DNA of 64,000 nucleotides from FW021-bin31 sp964647485 (lineage in GTDB: Bacteria; Bacteroidota; Bacteroidia; Chitinophagales; Chitinophagaceae): NCBI GenBank assembly GCA_964647485.1, contig CAZYHV010000016.1, positions 1-64,000 of the forward strand, written 5' to 3'. Both the position numbers and the translations under genes were made by a program. Shown one piece after another: positions 8,998-19,073 of the stretch. Positions within the stretch are counted from its first letter, which is position 1. The number at the start of each line of letters is the position of its first letter. Under the pieces are notes generated by a model. It was not told the DNA's origin. It worked only from the letters and a program-made list of their open reading frames with translations, and did not search any database.

Positions 8998-10818
8998 ATG
9001 AAAATAGATAAAATAAAAATAACTTTTTTAATAGCAGGCTTAGCAATTATGATTGCTTCTTGTACTAAAGTACTGGATCAAAAACCTGAAGATTCCATTA
9101 CAGACTTTAATTATTGGACGACACCTGAAGATTTAAAGCTCTTTTGCAATAATTTTTATACCAGTTTATATACTCCATCTGCTAGCGCTGACGTTCAGAG
9201 TGACAATTGTGTGCCTAATTCTCCTAATGCATGGTTATATAACCAAACTGTTGTTCCTGAAAGTGGAGGAGGTTGGAGCGCTGATGATTGGAGTAGTATT
9301 AGGAATGCTAATTACTTTTTAACTCATTATAAGACAGTGAATGGAGATCAGGCTGAAATTGATCAATATGTTGGAGAAATTCATTTTTTTCGGGCTTATG
9401 AATATTTTCAAAAAGTAAAAACCTTTGGAGATGTCCCTTGGATCAATAAGGATCTGAATGTAAATGATACCAGCTTTCTCTATAAGAAACGGACAGATAG
9501 AAAAGTAGTCATCGATAGTATTTTAAAAGATTTAGATTTTGCTGTTTCTCATTTGATGGATCCTGATCAGTTAGATCTTGGGCGGATTCATAAATATGCG
9601 GCTTTGCAATTTATGGCAAGAGTGGCTCTCTATGAAGGAACTTGGATGAAGTATAGAAATATTAGTGGATGGGAACCTTATTTAGAAAAAGCAGATAGCG
9701 CAGCAAATGAGATTATGCAAAGTGGTATATATGCTATAGAAAAGCCGGATGCAGAATATCATTATAGTGCAGGAGATTTAGTTGATGCTAAAACCAATAC
9801 TCACGCAGCAAAGGATTATCCTCTGCATTATAAACAACAATTTATTCAGGAAGATTTGACGGAGAATAAAGAGTGTGTTTTGCCAAAAATTTATAAATTA
9901 GGTGTCTTGACTAATAATATATCTAGATCTGTCAATGAATCCGGAATTGGAGTGAGTAAAGATTTGATCGAATCTTTTCTTTGTGTGGATGGTAAGCCTA
10001 TTGCTTTGAGCCCCTTATATAAGGGCGATGATTCGGCTACACTGGAATTTCAAAACAGGGATCCTCGATTGAGGAATATGATTGATAATAGGTTTTTACC
10101 TAATTATTTGAATGGCACCAGCCTAAATTCTAATTTTCTAACGCCTGTAAATAGTGATGTCCCTTCGGGATATATGGCTTCGAAATTTAGAAGTCCTATT
10201 CCGGAACAAAATGAGGCCAATCATACCACTTTTGATATGTATGTTTTTCGGTATGCAGAAGTGCTCTTAATCTATGCAGAGGCTAAAGCCGAGTTAGGTT
10301 CTATTACTCAGTCGGATCTCGATCAGTCTATCAACCAACTGAGAGCACGTCTTGATGGACCGAATTTGCCGGGAGGGAAAATGGCTAGATTGACTTTAAA
10401 CCCACCTTCAGATCCTAATGCAACGACTATTTCCGGTAATCCTCGTTATGGATATTCTATTCCTCCTTTAATTTATGAAATTCGAAGAGAGAGAAGGGTG
10501 GAATTGGCTTTTGAAGGGTTTCGCTGGGATGATATTGTTCGTTGGAATGCAGGGGCTCTCATAAACAATCCCAAGACGGTTTATGGTATAGTAGTCAATC
10601 AGGATGTGAAAAATAATTATCATAATTATTTTAATTCTGATGTATTCGGTGGTATTCATACTGCAACGATATCTGATTGGGATGGCAAAACAAAGAAGTT
10701 AGTTGCCCCCTATACTATTCCAATGAGACAATGGGATGATAAATTATATTTACGCCCCATCCCCAAGGATCAAATAACATTGAGTAACGGCGCTCTTACG
10801 CAAAATCCGGGTTGGTAA
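8998..10818 (+). CDS. SusD-family glycan-binding lipoprotein (SusD1)
   Basis: This 606-residue protein has a lipobox ('LAIMIASCTKVLD'), so it is anchored in the outer membrane facing outwards. The N-terminal TPR-rich half ('EIHFFRAYEYFQKVKTFGDVPW') and the C-terminal RagB/SusD half ('YEIRRERRVELAFEGFRWDDI') are both complete, as is the typical end 'RPIPKDQITL...NPGW'. SusD proteins form the lid over the SusC barrel and capture the glycan. The gene starts six bases after susC1, so the two are certainly cotranscribed. Nothing is missing or unusual. The sugar bound cannot be read from the sequence. Confidence 0.95.
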   Translation: MKIDKIKITFLIAGLAIMIASCTKVLDQKPEDSITDFNYWTTPEDLKLFCNNFYTSLYTPSASADVQSDNCVPNSPNAWLYNQTVVPESGGGWSADDWSSIRNANYFLTHYKTVNGDQAEIDQYVGEIHFFRAYEYFQKVKTFGDVPWINKDLNVNDTSFLYKKRTDRKVVIDSILKDLDFAVSHLMDPDQLDLGRIHKYAALQFMARVALYEGTWMKYRNISGWEPYLEKADSAANEIMQSGIYAIEKPDAEYHYSAGDLVDAKTNTHAAKDYPLHYKQQFIQEDLTENKECVLPKIYKLGVLTNNISRSVNESGIGVSKDLIESFLCVDGKPIALSPLYKGDDSATLEFQNRDPRLRNMIDNRFLPNYLNGTSLNSNFLTPVNSDVPSGYMASKFRSPIPEQNEANHTTFDMYVFRYAEVLLIYAEAKAELGSITQSDLDQSINQLRARLDGPNLPGGKMARLTLNPPSDPNATTISGNPRYGYSIPPLIYEIRRERRVELAFEGFRWDDIVRWNAGALINNPKTVYGIVVNQDVKNNYHNYFNSDVFGGIHTATISDWDGKTKKLVAPYTIPMRQWDDKLYLRPIPKDQITLSNGALTQNPGW

Positions 10819-10847
10819 AAATACTAAATTTTATAGCTGTAATATTA

Positions 10848-12365
10848 ATGAGAAAGTCAGAAATTTTAACGATAATCCTTTGTTTTATAGTGTTTTCTGT
10901 CGTTGCACAAAAACCTTATGAAGGGAACAATTATGTACGTATAGGAGCGCATGATAACTTTTCTGAAGTGATCCAAAAAGCAGCTCATGTGACTCCTTCT
11001 TCTCGTCAATTGCATTGGCAAGAATTGGAATTAACAGCCTTTCTACATTTTGGAATAAATACCTTTACAGGTAGAGAATGGGGAACCGGTAAAGAATCCC
11101 CTTCTCTTTTTAATCCGACAAAGTTGAATGCAAACCAATGGGTAAAGACTTTGAAAAAGGCAGGTTTTAAACAGGTTATTTTAACAGCTAAACACCATGA
11201 TGGGTTTTGTCTTTGGCCAAGTAAGTATACCGAGCATTCGGTAAAAAACAGTCCCTGGAAAGATGGAAAGGGTGACGTTGTAAAACTGGTTTCTGAAGCC
11301 TGCAAGAAATATGATATAGGATTTGGGGTTTATCTTTCTCCTTGGGATAGGAATTGTCCCTTTTATGGAGATACTAAGAAGTACAATCAATACTTTGAAA
11401 AGCAGTTACGTGAATTGCTGACCAACTATGGGGAAGTAGATGAAGTATGGTTTGATGGAGCGAATGGAGAAGGGAAGAATGGTAAAGTACCGGATTATGA
11501 TTTTGATGCTTGGTATAAGATTATTCGCAAACTTCAACCACAAGCTGTTATTGCTGTCATGGGACCGGATGTACGTTGGGTAGGTACCGAAACAGGATAT
11601 GGTCGGAAGTCGGAATGGAGTGTAGTTCCTGTCAATTCCAAGTTACAGAAAAATATTGCAGCTCATTCCCAAAAGGATTTAACTTTTAAACCTACAGGGG
11701 ATATGACCGGCGAAGATTTGGGCGGGAGAGATAAAATTGAACGTGCTCGTGCTTTAATCTGGTATCCGGCTGAGGCAGATGTATCTATTCGTCCGGGATG
11801 GTTTTATCATAAAAAACAGGATAAGCAAATAAAATCTGTGGATAAATTACTGGATATCTATTATGGGTCAGTAGGTAGAAACTGCGTGCTTTTGATGAAT
11901 GTTCCTCCGGATAAAGAAGGACTTATTCATCAAAATGATGTGGATACACTGATGAAATGGCATCGTACGATTGAAAAGACATTTAAGTATAATTTAGCCC
12001 AAAAGGCAAAGATAGTTTCTAAAAAGGGGATTCGTCCTAAAGCAGTCCTGGATGGGAAATATAGTACTTATTGGACAACGGATGGAAAAGATACAACCGC
12101 TACAATTACTTTTAATTTGAAAAAAAGGACAACTTTTGACGTATTACTTTTACAGGAAGAAATTACTGTTGGTCAACGAATTGAAAAATTCGAATTAGAT
12201 TATTGGACAGATAATAGTTGGAAGCAAGTTATAACAGGTACTACTGTAGGTTATAAACGTCTTTTACGGTTTCAACCTGTTACAGCCAAAAAGGTAAGGT
12301 TAAAGATTATATCTTCTAGACTAAATCCGACGATCGCCGAATTTGGGTTGTATAAGAGACCATAA
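10848..12365 (+). CDS. GH29 alpha-L-fucosidase with C-terminal discoidin-like domain (GH29-B type)
   Basis: The ATG at 10848 gives 505 residues with a clean signal peptide (MRKSEILTIILCFIVFSVVAQ). A TTG overlapping the susD1 stop would add twelve residues and spoil the signal. The barrel shows 'FLHFGINTFTGREWG', 'LTAKHHDGFCLWPS' (His116) and 'EVWFDGANG' with Asp203 as predicted nucleophile. The last 110 residues resemble an F5/8 type C/CBM32 sandwich ('VLDGKYSTYWTTDG', ending 'IAEFGLYKRP'). This architecture and the WFDGANG form match the GH29-B branch, which prefers alpha-1,3/1,4-fucose on branched Lewis-type structures. It closely resembles the gene at 23300. It lies 29 bases behind susD1 and completes that operon. 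Confidence 0.9.
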   Translation: MRKSEILTIILCFIVFSVVAQKPYEGNNYVRIGAHDNFSEVIQKAAHVTPSSRQLHWQELELTAFLHFGINTFTGREWGTGKESPSLFNPTKLNANQWVKTLKKAGFKQVILTAKHHDGFCLWPSKYTEHSVKNSPWKDGKGDVVKLVSEACKKYDIGFGVYLSPWDRNCPFYGDTKKYNQYFEKQLRELLTNYGEVDEVWFDGANGEGKNGKVPDYDFDAWYKIIRKLQPQAVIAVMGPDVRWVGTETGYGRKSEWSVVPVNSKLQKNIAAHSQKDLTFKPTGDMTGEDLGGRDKIERARALIWYPAEADVSIRPGWFYHKKQDKQIKSVDKLLDIYYGSVGRNCVLLMNVPPDKEGLIHQNDVDTLMKWHRTIEKTFKYNLAQKAKIVSKKGIRPKAVLDGKYSTYWTTDGKDTTATITFNLKKRTTFDVLLLQEEITVGQRIEKFELDYWTDNSWKQVITGTTVGYKRLLRFQPVTAKKVRLKIISSRLNPTIAEFGLYKRP

Positions 12366-12557
12366 TTCGCCTTTCATATAGGCTGTAATCTACTTATATG
12401 GAATATGGATTAAATATAGTTTTATATTTATTATTTCTATGTTCTCTTGATGTAAACAGTATTGAAATATTCAAAAAACTTTACTTTTCTTTAGGGTATC
12501 CACCCTCTTTTATACACTACTATAATAGAGATCCGTTTTGAACCGAAGAAAGAAAGA

Positions 12558-13532
12558 ATGGCTGATTCTATTAAAGTATTGATTGATAAATATTTACAGG
12601 GGAAATGCAACCCGAAAGAAGAGCAATTGGTTATTGAATGGCTGGAAGAGAATGATTTAGAAGAATATAATGATTTATCTTTTTCAGGAAATACCAGGCA
12701 GCGGATGGAGAATCATTGGGAAGAAATGACCCGGAATTTTCCGGAGTTATTAGCAGCTGATAAGAGGATGTCTCCTCAGAAGAAATCAAAGAAAAGAAGA
12801 TTAGTAGCTGCGGTTTCTATAGGGATACTTTTTTTAGGAGCCTTGACCGCCTATTGGTTGGTGGCACGAAAGGATACTCCTCAATATGTGACGGGATATG
12901 GAGAAGTGAAAAGCATTGTTTTGCCGGATGGAACCGGTGTGACTTTAAATGCCAAATCTTCGCTAACCTTGCATGAAGATTTTAATAAAAAGAGGAGGGT
13001 GGTGGAATTGACAGGTCAAGCCTTTTTTCAGGTAAAAGAAGAAGCGAATATTCCTTTTATTGTCAAAACAAAAAAGGTGAATGTAAAAGTGTTGGGAACT
13101 TCTTTTGATGTGTCTGCCTTTGAGAATGAATCTGATGTGTCTGTTGCCTTAAAAGAGGGAAAAGTATTGGTACAGTCCGCCTATTTTAAAAAGAAATATA
13201 AAAAAGGAATTTTACTACAACCGGGAGAAGAAGCCGTTTTTAAAAAGAAAATGGCAAAGGTAAGCCTGAAAAAGTATAATACGAAGGTGAAACAAGCCTG
13301 GCAGCGCCAAGATCTCTATTTTGAGGATGCCGGAATCAAAGAGGTTCTTCATAAAATACAACGCTTTTATGGCGTCACCATTGATACGACAAATTTGCGA
13401 AATCGACAATGGCAATTGAGTGGAGAATATAAGAATCAGACTTTAAAAGAGGTTTTGGAGAGTTTGTCGTTTAATTATGATTTGAAATTTAAGCTAGAAG
13501 ATAAGCATGTGATTTTATATGATAAGTATTAA
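12558..13532 (+). CDS. FecR-family anti-sigma factor
   Basis: The protein has 324 residues. The cytoplasmic N-terminal 80 residues ('DKYLQGKCNPKEEQLVIEWL') are the sigma-binding part. One membrane helix lies at about residues 82-102 (VAAVSIGILFLGALTAYWLVA). The periplasmic FecR domain follows ('VKSIVLPDGTGVTLNAKSSL', 'GQAFFQVKE', 'VLGTSFDVSAF', about 112-208). The C-terminal DUF4974 domain ('LYFEDAGIKEVLHKIQRFYGV') would receive the STN domain of a SusC. It stands 162 bases before susC2, whose STN is intact, so these two form the sensing pair. Its sigma partner is most likely the gene at 4803, unusually separated by 7.2 kb. The 192-base gap before it may hold its own promoter. Confidence 0.92.
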   Translation: MADSIKVLIDKYLQGKCNPKEEQLVIEWLEENDLEEYNDLSFSGNTRQRMENHWEEMTRNFPELLAADKRMSPQKKSKKRRLVAAVSIGILFLGALTAYWLVARKDTPQYVTGYGEVKSIVLPDGTGVTLNAKSSLTLHEDFNKKRRVVELTGQAFFQVKEEANIPFIVKTKKVNVKVLGTSFDVSAFENESDVSVALKEGKVLVQSAYFKKKYKKGILLQPGEEAVFKKKMAKVSLKKYNTKVKQAWQRQDLYFEDAGIKEVLHKIQRFYGVTIDTTNLRNRQWQLSGEYKNQTLKEVLESLSFNYDLKFKLEDKHVILYDKY

Positions 13533-13541
13533 AAATAAACA

Positions 13542-14407
13542 ATTATGAGGATGGATACCAGTTAAAGATTTCTTAAAAAAGAATAAAAAACCGGCAAGCA
13601 GTAAACTTACCGGCGAAAAGTCAAAAAAACAGGGATTAAGTAAGAGTTAGAAGGCTACTTAATGCCCTATTGTTAACCCATGAATACAAAAATATGAAAA
13701 AAAGTTTATGTAAGGCTATTTATATGCTGTCAAAGTATTTTGCCATTGGCTTTATGGTTCAATTTTTTGTGTTTTCTACCTTATTGGGAAAAAGCGTAGA
13801 AGCACAATTAAGCTCCACCGTTTCCGATAATCTAGAGCATGTAACCGTAGAAAAAGTAATTAATGTCCTTTCTAAAAGGGCGCAGTTGAATTTTGTATAT
13901 GATTCAAAGGATATTGATGTAGCAGAAGAAGTAAGTATTACAGGCAAAGATTTAAAGGCCGGGGAGGTGCTCAATGATCTTTCTGAGTTATTAGGTTTAA
14001 GCTATAAAAAGGTAGGAAGTACAATCACATTAAAGAAAATAAAGAAGAAAGAAAAGCTCAGGATGCTGCCTGCTCTTTCTATGTCTTTGTCATCACCTTC
14101 ACTCTCAAATCATTCCATTGGATATGTAGGGAGTTTTTATAGCGCCTCAACTGTTTCCGGAACAGTTACGGATTCCAGTGGTAATCCGTTGATTGGAGTG
14201 ACTGTAAAAGTGAAAGGAACAACAAAAGGAGCTGTAACGGATGCAAATGGACATTTTGAAATAGATGCAGACGAAGATGCGACCCTGGTGTTTTCCTATG
14301 TGGGGTATCAAGATCAAGAGGTACCTGTTGATGGAAGAACTAACATTGAGGTAGTCATGTCATCCGGTGCTACGGGATTGAATGAAGTGGTGGTAGTAGC
14401 ATATGGA
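13542..14407 (+). repeat. Copy 2 of the duplicated leader plus SusC N-terminal segment
   Basis: This is the complete counterpart of 5541-6189. It includes the leader, the signal peptide, an intact STN domain and the carboxypeptidase-like domain of susC2. Coding identity with copy 1 is very high in the segment 14140-14400. Confidence 0.85.
13591..13613 (+). promoter_or_regulatory. Hairpin in the fecR-susC2 leader
   Basis: CCGGCAAG (13591-13598) and CTTACCGG (13606-13613) can pair with one mismatch around a seven-base loop. No T-run follows on the + strand, so it is not an ordinary terminator. It could set the expression step between fecR and susC2 or stabilise the mRNA. Copy 1 of the leader does not preserve it. 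Confidence 0.4.
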
Positions 14408-17128
14408 GAGAAACAGAAAAAAGATTTAAACAGTTCTATAAGTACATTGGATATGGATGATGTGGCTCCTATTCCGGTGGCCTCTATAAATGATGCTGTT
14501 GCGGGTCGAATCCCGGGTGTAATTACAACATCTAGCAGTGGAGCTCCCGGATCGAAGAGTCAAATTTCTATTCGGGGAGGTGATAATCCTTTATTTGTTA
14601 TTGATGGAATCATTCGGTCAAAGAATGATTTTGAAAACCTGGATCCCAATGATATTGAATCCTATTCTATCTTAAAAGATGCTGCGGCAACCTCTCTTTA
14701 TGGAGCCAGAGGGGGGAATGGAGTAGTCTTAATTACGACTAAAAAAGGAGAAGCCGGTCAGGTACAAATAAATTATTCATTTAATCAAATTTGGTCTCAA
14801 CCTACTATTCGCCCTGAAAGAATGAGTTCTTATGATCATGCTCTAGCTAAAAATAAGGTCTATGAAGCAGAAGGAAAAACTGCTCCTGTTGCCGACTCCA
14901 TTCTTCAATATTATAAAGATCAATCTAAACCTTATTTATATCCCAATACCAATTGGCAAGACTTATTCTTGAAAAAGTTTGCACCGGGACAACGACATGA
15001 TCTTTCTGTAACTTCCGGTACCAGAAAGTTGACTTATTATGCATCAGGATCTTATTTTCATCAGGGTACACTTTTGAAAACGGATCATAATAGCAATAAC
15101 AGGGTTACTTACCGCTTAAATACGGTGAGTCATTTCGATAAAATTGGGTTAAAGGTAAGAACCGGTATAGATGGATTTGTAGAAAAGAACGAATTACCCA
15201 ATTCCTCCACAGCTAGTAACTATCTCCAGTTATTTAGCCATGTTCAAAATAAACATTCTAATCAACTGGCATTTAATGAATTTGGTCTTCCATCTGCTCA
15301 AACATCAGATAACCCTGCTGTTGAATTATCAGATCTATCGGGATATAATAAAACTACTTCCAGAATATTCAATAGTATTCTAGCCTTAGACTGGAAAGTT
15401 CCATTTGTTGAGGGGTTGCATGTAAAAGGGAAAGGAAGTTATAATATGTGGAACTCCCGAGGGAAGTCTTGGAATGCTACTGCACCTTCTTATAATAATG
15501 GAAGTAAAGTCCCCATTCCCGGCAATCCTCCGGATCTCAGTGAATCATGGGGGGAAGGAAAAACTTTTACTCTTCAGGGGTTCTTAACCTATACGCATGA
15601 TTTTAATAAACATCATCTTGACTTTACCGGTGTTTATGAGCAATCACAAGATTTCTCCAGTTCTCTTTCGGGGGCAAGAAAACAATACCAGATTATTTAT
15701 GATCAGTTTGTTGCAGGACCTACAGAAAACCAAGAAATAAATGGAGATGAAAGTGAAAGTGCAAGAGCCAGTTTTCTAGGCAGGTTGTCTTATAACTATG
15801 CATCTAAATATTACTTAGATGCTACTTATCGTTATGATGGAATGGATTTGTTTCCTCCGAATAAACGATGGGGATCTTTTTATGCATTTGCCGGAGGGTG
15901 GATTGTGTCTGCTGAACCTTTTTTTCAGTCCCTTCAGGATAAAAATATTCTCAATTACTTAAAATTAAGAGCTTCGACAGGACTTACCGGAACAATAACG
16001 GGTATCAGTCGTTTTCAATATGTTCCGGGCTATAATGTAAATGCAAATGTTTGGGTTGTCGATGATCAAGAGAAACAAGGAACATCAGAACCTGCATCTC
16101 TACCGAGTACAAATTTTTCTTGGTTTAGTATCAGGAGTTGGGATGTGGGGTTGGACTTCTCCACTCTGGGCAGTCGGTTGTCGGGGTCTTTAGACTATTA
16201 TTACAAAAGAACAACAGGTTATGTTACAGCTGATACGCGATTTTCTGAAACCTTAGGAATTGGTCTGCCTCCAATAAATTTTAAAGATGGTGCACATCGG
16301 CGTGCTGGGACTGAATTTAATCTAAGTTGGAGAGATCAGTCAGGAGATTTTCACTACCAAGTGGGAGTGAATTTTACCTACTTTAATCAATTATGGGAAC
16401 GAAACCCTGATGAAGATGAAGCAGATTTGAAAGACCCTTATACTCGAAGTTCAGGAACCAGTGATGCAAGTTTAGAAACTGGTTATGTGAGTAATGGATT
16501 TTATCAAAATAATGAGGATTTACTCGAAGGTCCTAGAAGAATTAACTCGGTAAATATAGTAGCGGGAGATTTGAGATATATTGATGAAAATGGGGATGGA
16601 AAGATTGATGATAATGATTTTAGACATATTGGAAGCAATACTTTCCCTCGTATAAATTATGGTATCACTTTCGATCTGAGCTATAAAGGTTTCTATTTGA
16701 ATGGTTCTGTGATGGGATCGGGTAAAAGGGATCGTTATCTAGGAGATGTGATTCAGGGAAGCTCGGCTCAAGCACAATTAGTGTATGCTTTTCAAAAAGA
16801 CTATTGGAGACCGGATAATCAGAATGCTTTATTTCCAAGAGCTGTATCTTCAGCTGGTGTAAATGGAAGTAATAATTTTGTAACGAGTGATTTCTGGTTA
16901 TTGAGATCCAGTTTCCTCAGATTAAAGGCTTTACAATTGGGCTATGATTTTACCAATAGTCTATTGAAGGCTTCTCCTTTTACTACTTTAAGAGTCTTTG
17001 TCTCAGGAACCAACCTACTTACGGCTTCTAAGAGTCTGAAGTATTATATTGATCCTGAATCCAACCCGAATAATTATGATTATCCCATACAGAGAACAAT
17101 ATCTGTAGGTGTGAAAGTGGGATTCTAA
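13694..17128 (+). CDS. SusC-family TonB-dependent transporter with STN signalling domain (SusC2)
   Basis: The ATG at 13694 gives 1144 residues; a TTG eight codons upstream is less likely because the duplicated copy starts at the same ATG. Order of parts: signal region; STN domain at about 48-115 ('VEKVINVLSKRAQLNFVYD', 'KAGEVLNDLSELLGLSYKKV'); carboxypeptidase-like domain ('TVSGTVTDSSGNPLIGVTVK'); 'LNEVVVVAYG'; plug ('DNPLFVIDGII', 'KDAAATSLYGARGGNGVVLI'); barrel. It should both import glycan fragments with SusD2 and pass the substrate signal to FecR through STN. Its barrel is only distantly related to SusC1, so the two pairs probably bind different parts of the glycan. Confidence 0.94.
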   Translation: MKKSLCKAIYMLSKYFAIGFMVQFFVFSTLLGKSVEAQLSSTVSDNLEHVTVEKVINVLSKRAQLNFVYDSKDIDVAEEVSITGKDLKAGEVLNDLSELLGLSYKKVGSTITLKKIKKKEKLRMLPALSMSLSSPSLSNHSIGYVGSFYSASTVSGTVTDSSGNPLIGVTVKVKGTTKGAVTDANGHFEIDADEDATLVFSYVGYQDQEVPVDGRTNIEVVMSSGATGLNEVVVVAYGEKQKKDLNSSISTLDMDDVAPIPVASINDAVAGRIPGVITTSSSGAPGSKSQISIRGGDNPLFVIDGIIRSKNDFENLDPNDIESYSILKDAAATSLYGARGGNGVVLITTKKGEAGQVQINYSFNQIWSQPTIRPERMSSYDHALAKNKVYEAEGKTAPVADSILQYYKDQSKPYLYPNTNWQDLFLKKFAPGQRHDLSVTSGTRKLTYYASGSYFHQGTLLKTDHNSNNRVTYRLNTVSHFDKIGLKVRTGIDGFVEKNELPNSSTASNYLQLFSHVQNKHSNQLAFNEFGLPSAQTSDNPAVELSDLSGYNKTTSRIFNSILALDWKVPFVEGLHVKGKGSYNMWNSRGKSWNATAPSYNNGSKVPIPGNPPDLSESWGEGKTFTLQGFLTYTHDFNKHHLDFTGVYEQSQDFSSSLSGARKQYQIIYDQFVAGPTENQEINGDESESARASFLGRLSYNYASKYYLDATYRYDGMDLFPPNKRWGSFYAFAGGWIVSAEPFFQSLQDKNILNYLKLRASTGLTGTITGISRFQYVPGYNVNANVWVVDDQEKQGTSEPASLPSTNFSWFSIRSWDVGLDFSTLGSRLSGSLDYYYKRTTGYVTADTRFSETLGIGLPPINFKDGAHRRAGTEFNLSWRDQSGDFHYQVGVNFTYFNQLWERNPDEDEADLKDPYTRSSGTSDASLETGYVSNGFYQNNEDLLEGPRRINSVNIVAGDLRYIDENGDGKIDDNDFRHIGSNTFPRINYGITFDLSYKGFYLNGSVMGSGKRDRYLGDVIQGSSAQAQLVYAFQKDYWRPDNQNALFPRAVSSAGVNGSNNFVTSDFWLLRSSFLRLKALQLGYDFTNSLLKASPFTTLRVFVSGTNLLTASKSLKYYIDPESNPNNYDYPIQRTISVGVKVGF

Positions 17129-17161
17129 TTGTATTTGTCAAATGATTAAAAATATAGAAAA

Positions 17162-19039
17162 ATGGAGAAAATAAAGATATATATGGTACTAATAGGTCTT
17201 GTTGGAGTTTTTGCTCTTGGATCTTGTACTAAGAAAGTGTTGGATACCCAACCTTATAATAAAGTAGGGGAAGATGTCGTTTGGAGTAATACTGCAAATG
17301 TATGGACCTTTATTTATTCCACTTATGCCGATATTATGCCTGCTTTTGAAGGTGGAGGCCAAAATTCAACTCCTTATACCTTAAATATATTGGGATTTGA
17401 TGGTATCTACGATATGGGCTCGGGAGTTTTTAGTGGAAATATGGATCATAATACTGATATGGGATTTGATAATTGGGAACAGGTAAGGAGATGTAACCTT
17501 ATTATTCATAAAGTTCAGGCTTCTAAGGCGATCTCCGAAGAAGATAAAAAAAGCTTGATAGCTCAAGGTAAATTCCTTCGTGCGATGTCTTATTTTAATG
17601 TAGCAAGAAAGATAGGTAGGATCGTCTGGATCGATACGGTGTTAACCCCGAATGATAATTTAAAATTACCAACAACGAAGAATCCTACAGAAAGTTATCA
17701 GCATATTATTCAAGATTTGAGAGCTGCTATTAAAAACCTTCCGGAAACAAGTGGCAAAGCAATCGCAAATAAATACACAGCAGCCGCTTGGTTGTCAGAA
17801 GTCTATTTAGAGGCTATTGCTTATCAGAACTATCCGGATCCTTCGAATATTAGTTCCTCTGATCCAATGATTGATTCCGCCATTCATTATGCCAATATGG
17901 TAATTAATGAGGGAGGGTATTCAATGGATGCTGATTATGGTGGAATGTTTAATGAAGGGAATCCGAAGTCAGATGAAATTATTCAAGGAGTGTATCGAAA
18001 AGCAAAAAATACAAATGTTGTTAATACGCCCATGCAGTTGATGATTGCCAATATTAATAATGGTTATGTTCAACAATATGGAGGTAGCCCCCTTTATTCA
18101 GGAGCTAATGATCATGTTTTAGAAGGTTGGATCCAGGGAGGTCCTACTCAAAATCTGGCTGAAGCTTATTTGGTAATTGATAAGAATGACCCTTTAAAAG
18201 CTTTACCATGGGATAAAACTTCTCAGTACCAAAATGCCATAAATGAAAATGTAGCTATTCCTACATCTAAAATTCCTCAGGCTGGTGGAGAAACTTCTAT
18301 TGAGCATGGACAAATCAAATCGGGAAGTAATGAAACCATTTGGACGCTAACTAATGAAGGTAGAGATGCGAGGTGGAACGCTTCCATCGTTAGTGACTCT
18401 ACTGATTTGTATGGTTGGACGATAACAACCTCTATAAAAGGGAATGCTACCCGTTGGATGAAAATACAAGGTGCTGCTTATTATGTAAGTATTAGTAACC
18501 TGTATTGGAGAAAAGGAATGTATAATAATATTTCTCCCCGACCATTTTTTAATGTACCTACCGATTATCATTATGTACTTATGCGACTCGGAAGGGTGTA
18601 CTTGAATTTGGCAGAGGCCTATTTACTTAAAAATGACGTGTCAAAGGCTGTAGATGCGTTTAATGAAACACGTACGATCCATGGACAACTCCCTAAATCG
18701 ACTGCTTCAAATCTGTCTGATGCGTGGACAGACTACAAAAGAGAAAGAAGAGTAGATTTGGTGTTAGAAGATGATTATTATTGGAGTTTACTGCGTTGGG
18801 GAAGAATGGGAGGTCCTGCTAATCACGGAAAGGCTTCAGGAAGTGTCATTCCTGAATTAACCAAGGTTCCGAGAGTAATGGATATAAGCAAAGATCGGAA
18901 GAGCTTTTCCATCGTAGAAGGTTCTTTTTATGGTTCAAATGATGTTCGTGGTTTCCAAACGAAAAGATATTTGTTCCCCATTGCCCAAAGTTATCTAGAT
19001 AGAAATCCAAATTTTGGTCCGCAAAATACAGGATGGTAA
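17162..19039 (+). CDS. SusD-family glycan-binding lipoprotein (SusD2)
   Basis: The product has 625 residues with a lipobox 'VFALGSCTKKVLD'. SusD marks include 'LIAQGKFLRAMSYFNVARKI' in the N-terminal half, 'LMRLGRVYLNLAEAYLLKND' and 'DYKRERRVDLVLEDDYYWSL' in the middle, and the classic end 'YLFPIAQSYLDRNPNFG'. It caps SusC2, 33 bases upstream. The C-terminal half is complete and the length is slightly above the family average. SusD1 and SusD2 share only the family pattern, in line with divergent partner barrels. Confidence 0.94.
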   Translation: MEKIKIYMVLIGLVGVFALGSCTKKVLDTQPYNKVGEDVVWSNTANVWTFIYSTYADIMPAFEGGGQNSTPYTLNILGFDGIYDMGSGVFSGNMDHNTDMGFDNWEQVRRCNLIIHKVQASKAISEEDKKSLIAQGKFLRAMSYFNVARKIGRIVWIDTVLTPNDNLKLPTTKNPTESYQHIIQDLRAAIKNLPETSGKAIANKYTAAAWLSEVYLEAIAYQNYPDPSNISSSDPMIDSAIHYANMVINEGGYSMDADYGGMFNEGNPKSDEIIQGVYRKAKNTNVVNTPMQLMIANINNGYVQQYGGSPLYSGANDHVLEGWIQGGPTQNLAEAYLVIDKNDPLKALPWDKTSQYQNAINENVAIPTSKIPQAGGETSIEHGQIKSGSNETIWTLTNEGRDARWNASIVSDSTDLYGWTITTSIKGNATRWMKIQGAAYYVSISNLYWRKGMYNNISPRPFFNVPTDYHYVLMRLGRVYLNLAEAYLLKNDVSKAVDAFNETRTIHGQLPKSTASNLSDAWTDYKRERRVDLVLEDDYYWSLLRWGRMGGPANHGKASGSVIPELTKVPRVMDISKDRKSFSIVEGSFYGSNDVRGFQTKRYLFPIAQSYLDRNPNFGPQNTGW

Positions 19040-19073
19040 TTTAAAAATCATTAATGAATTAAATCTATGCTTT

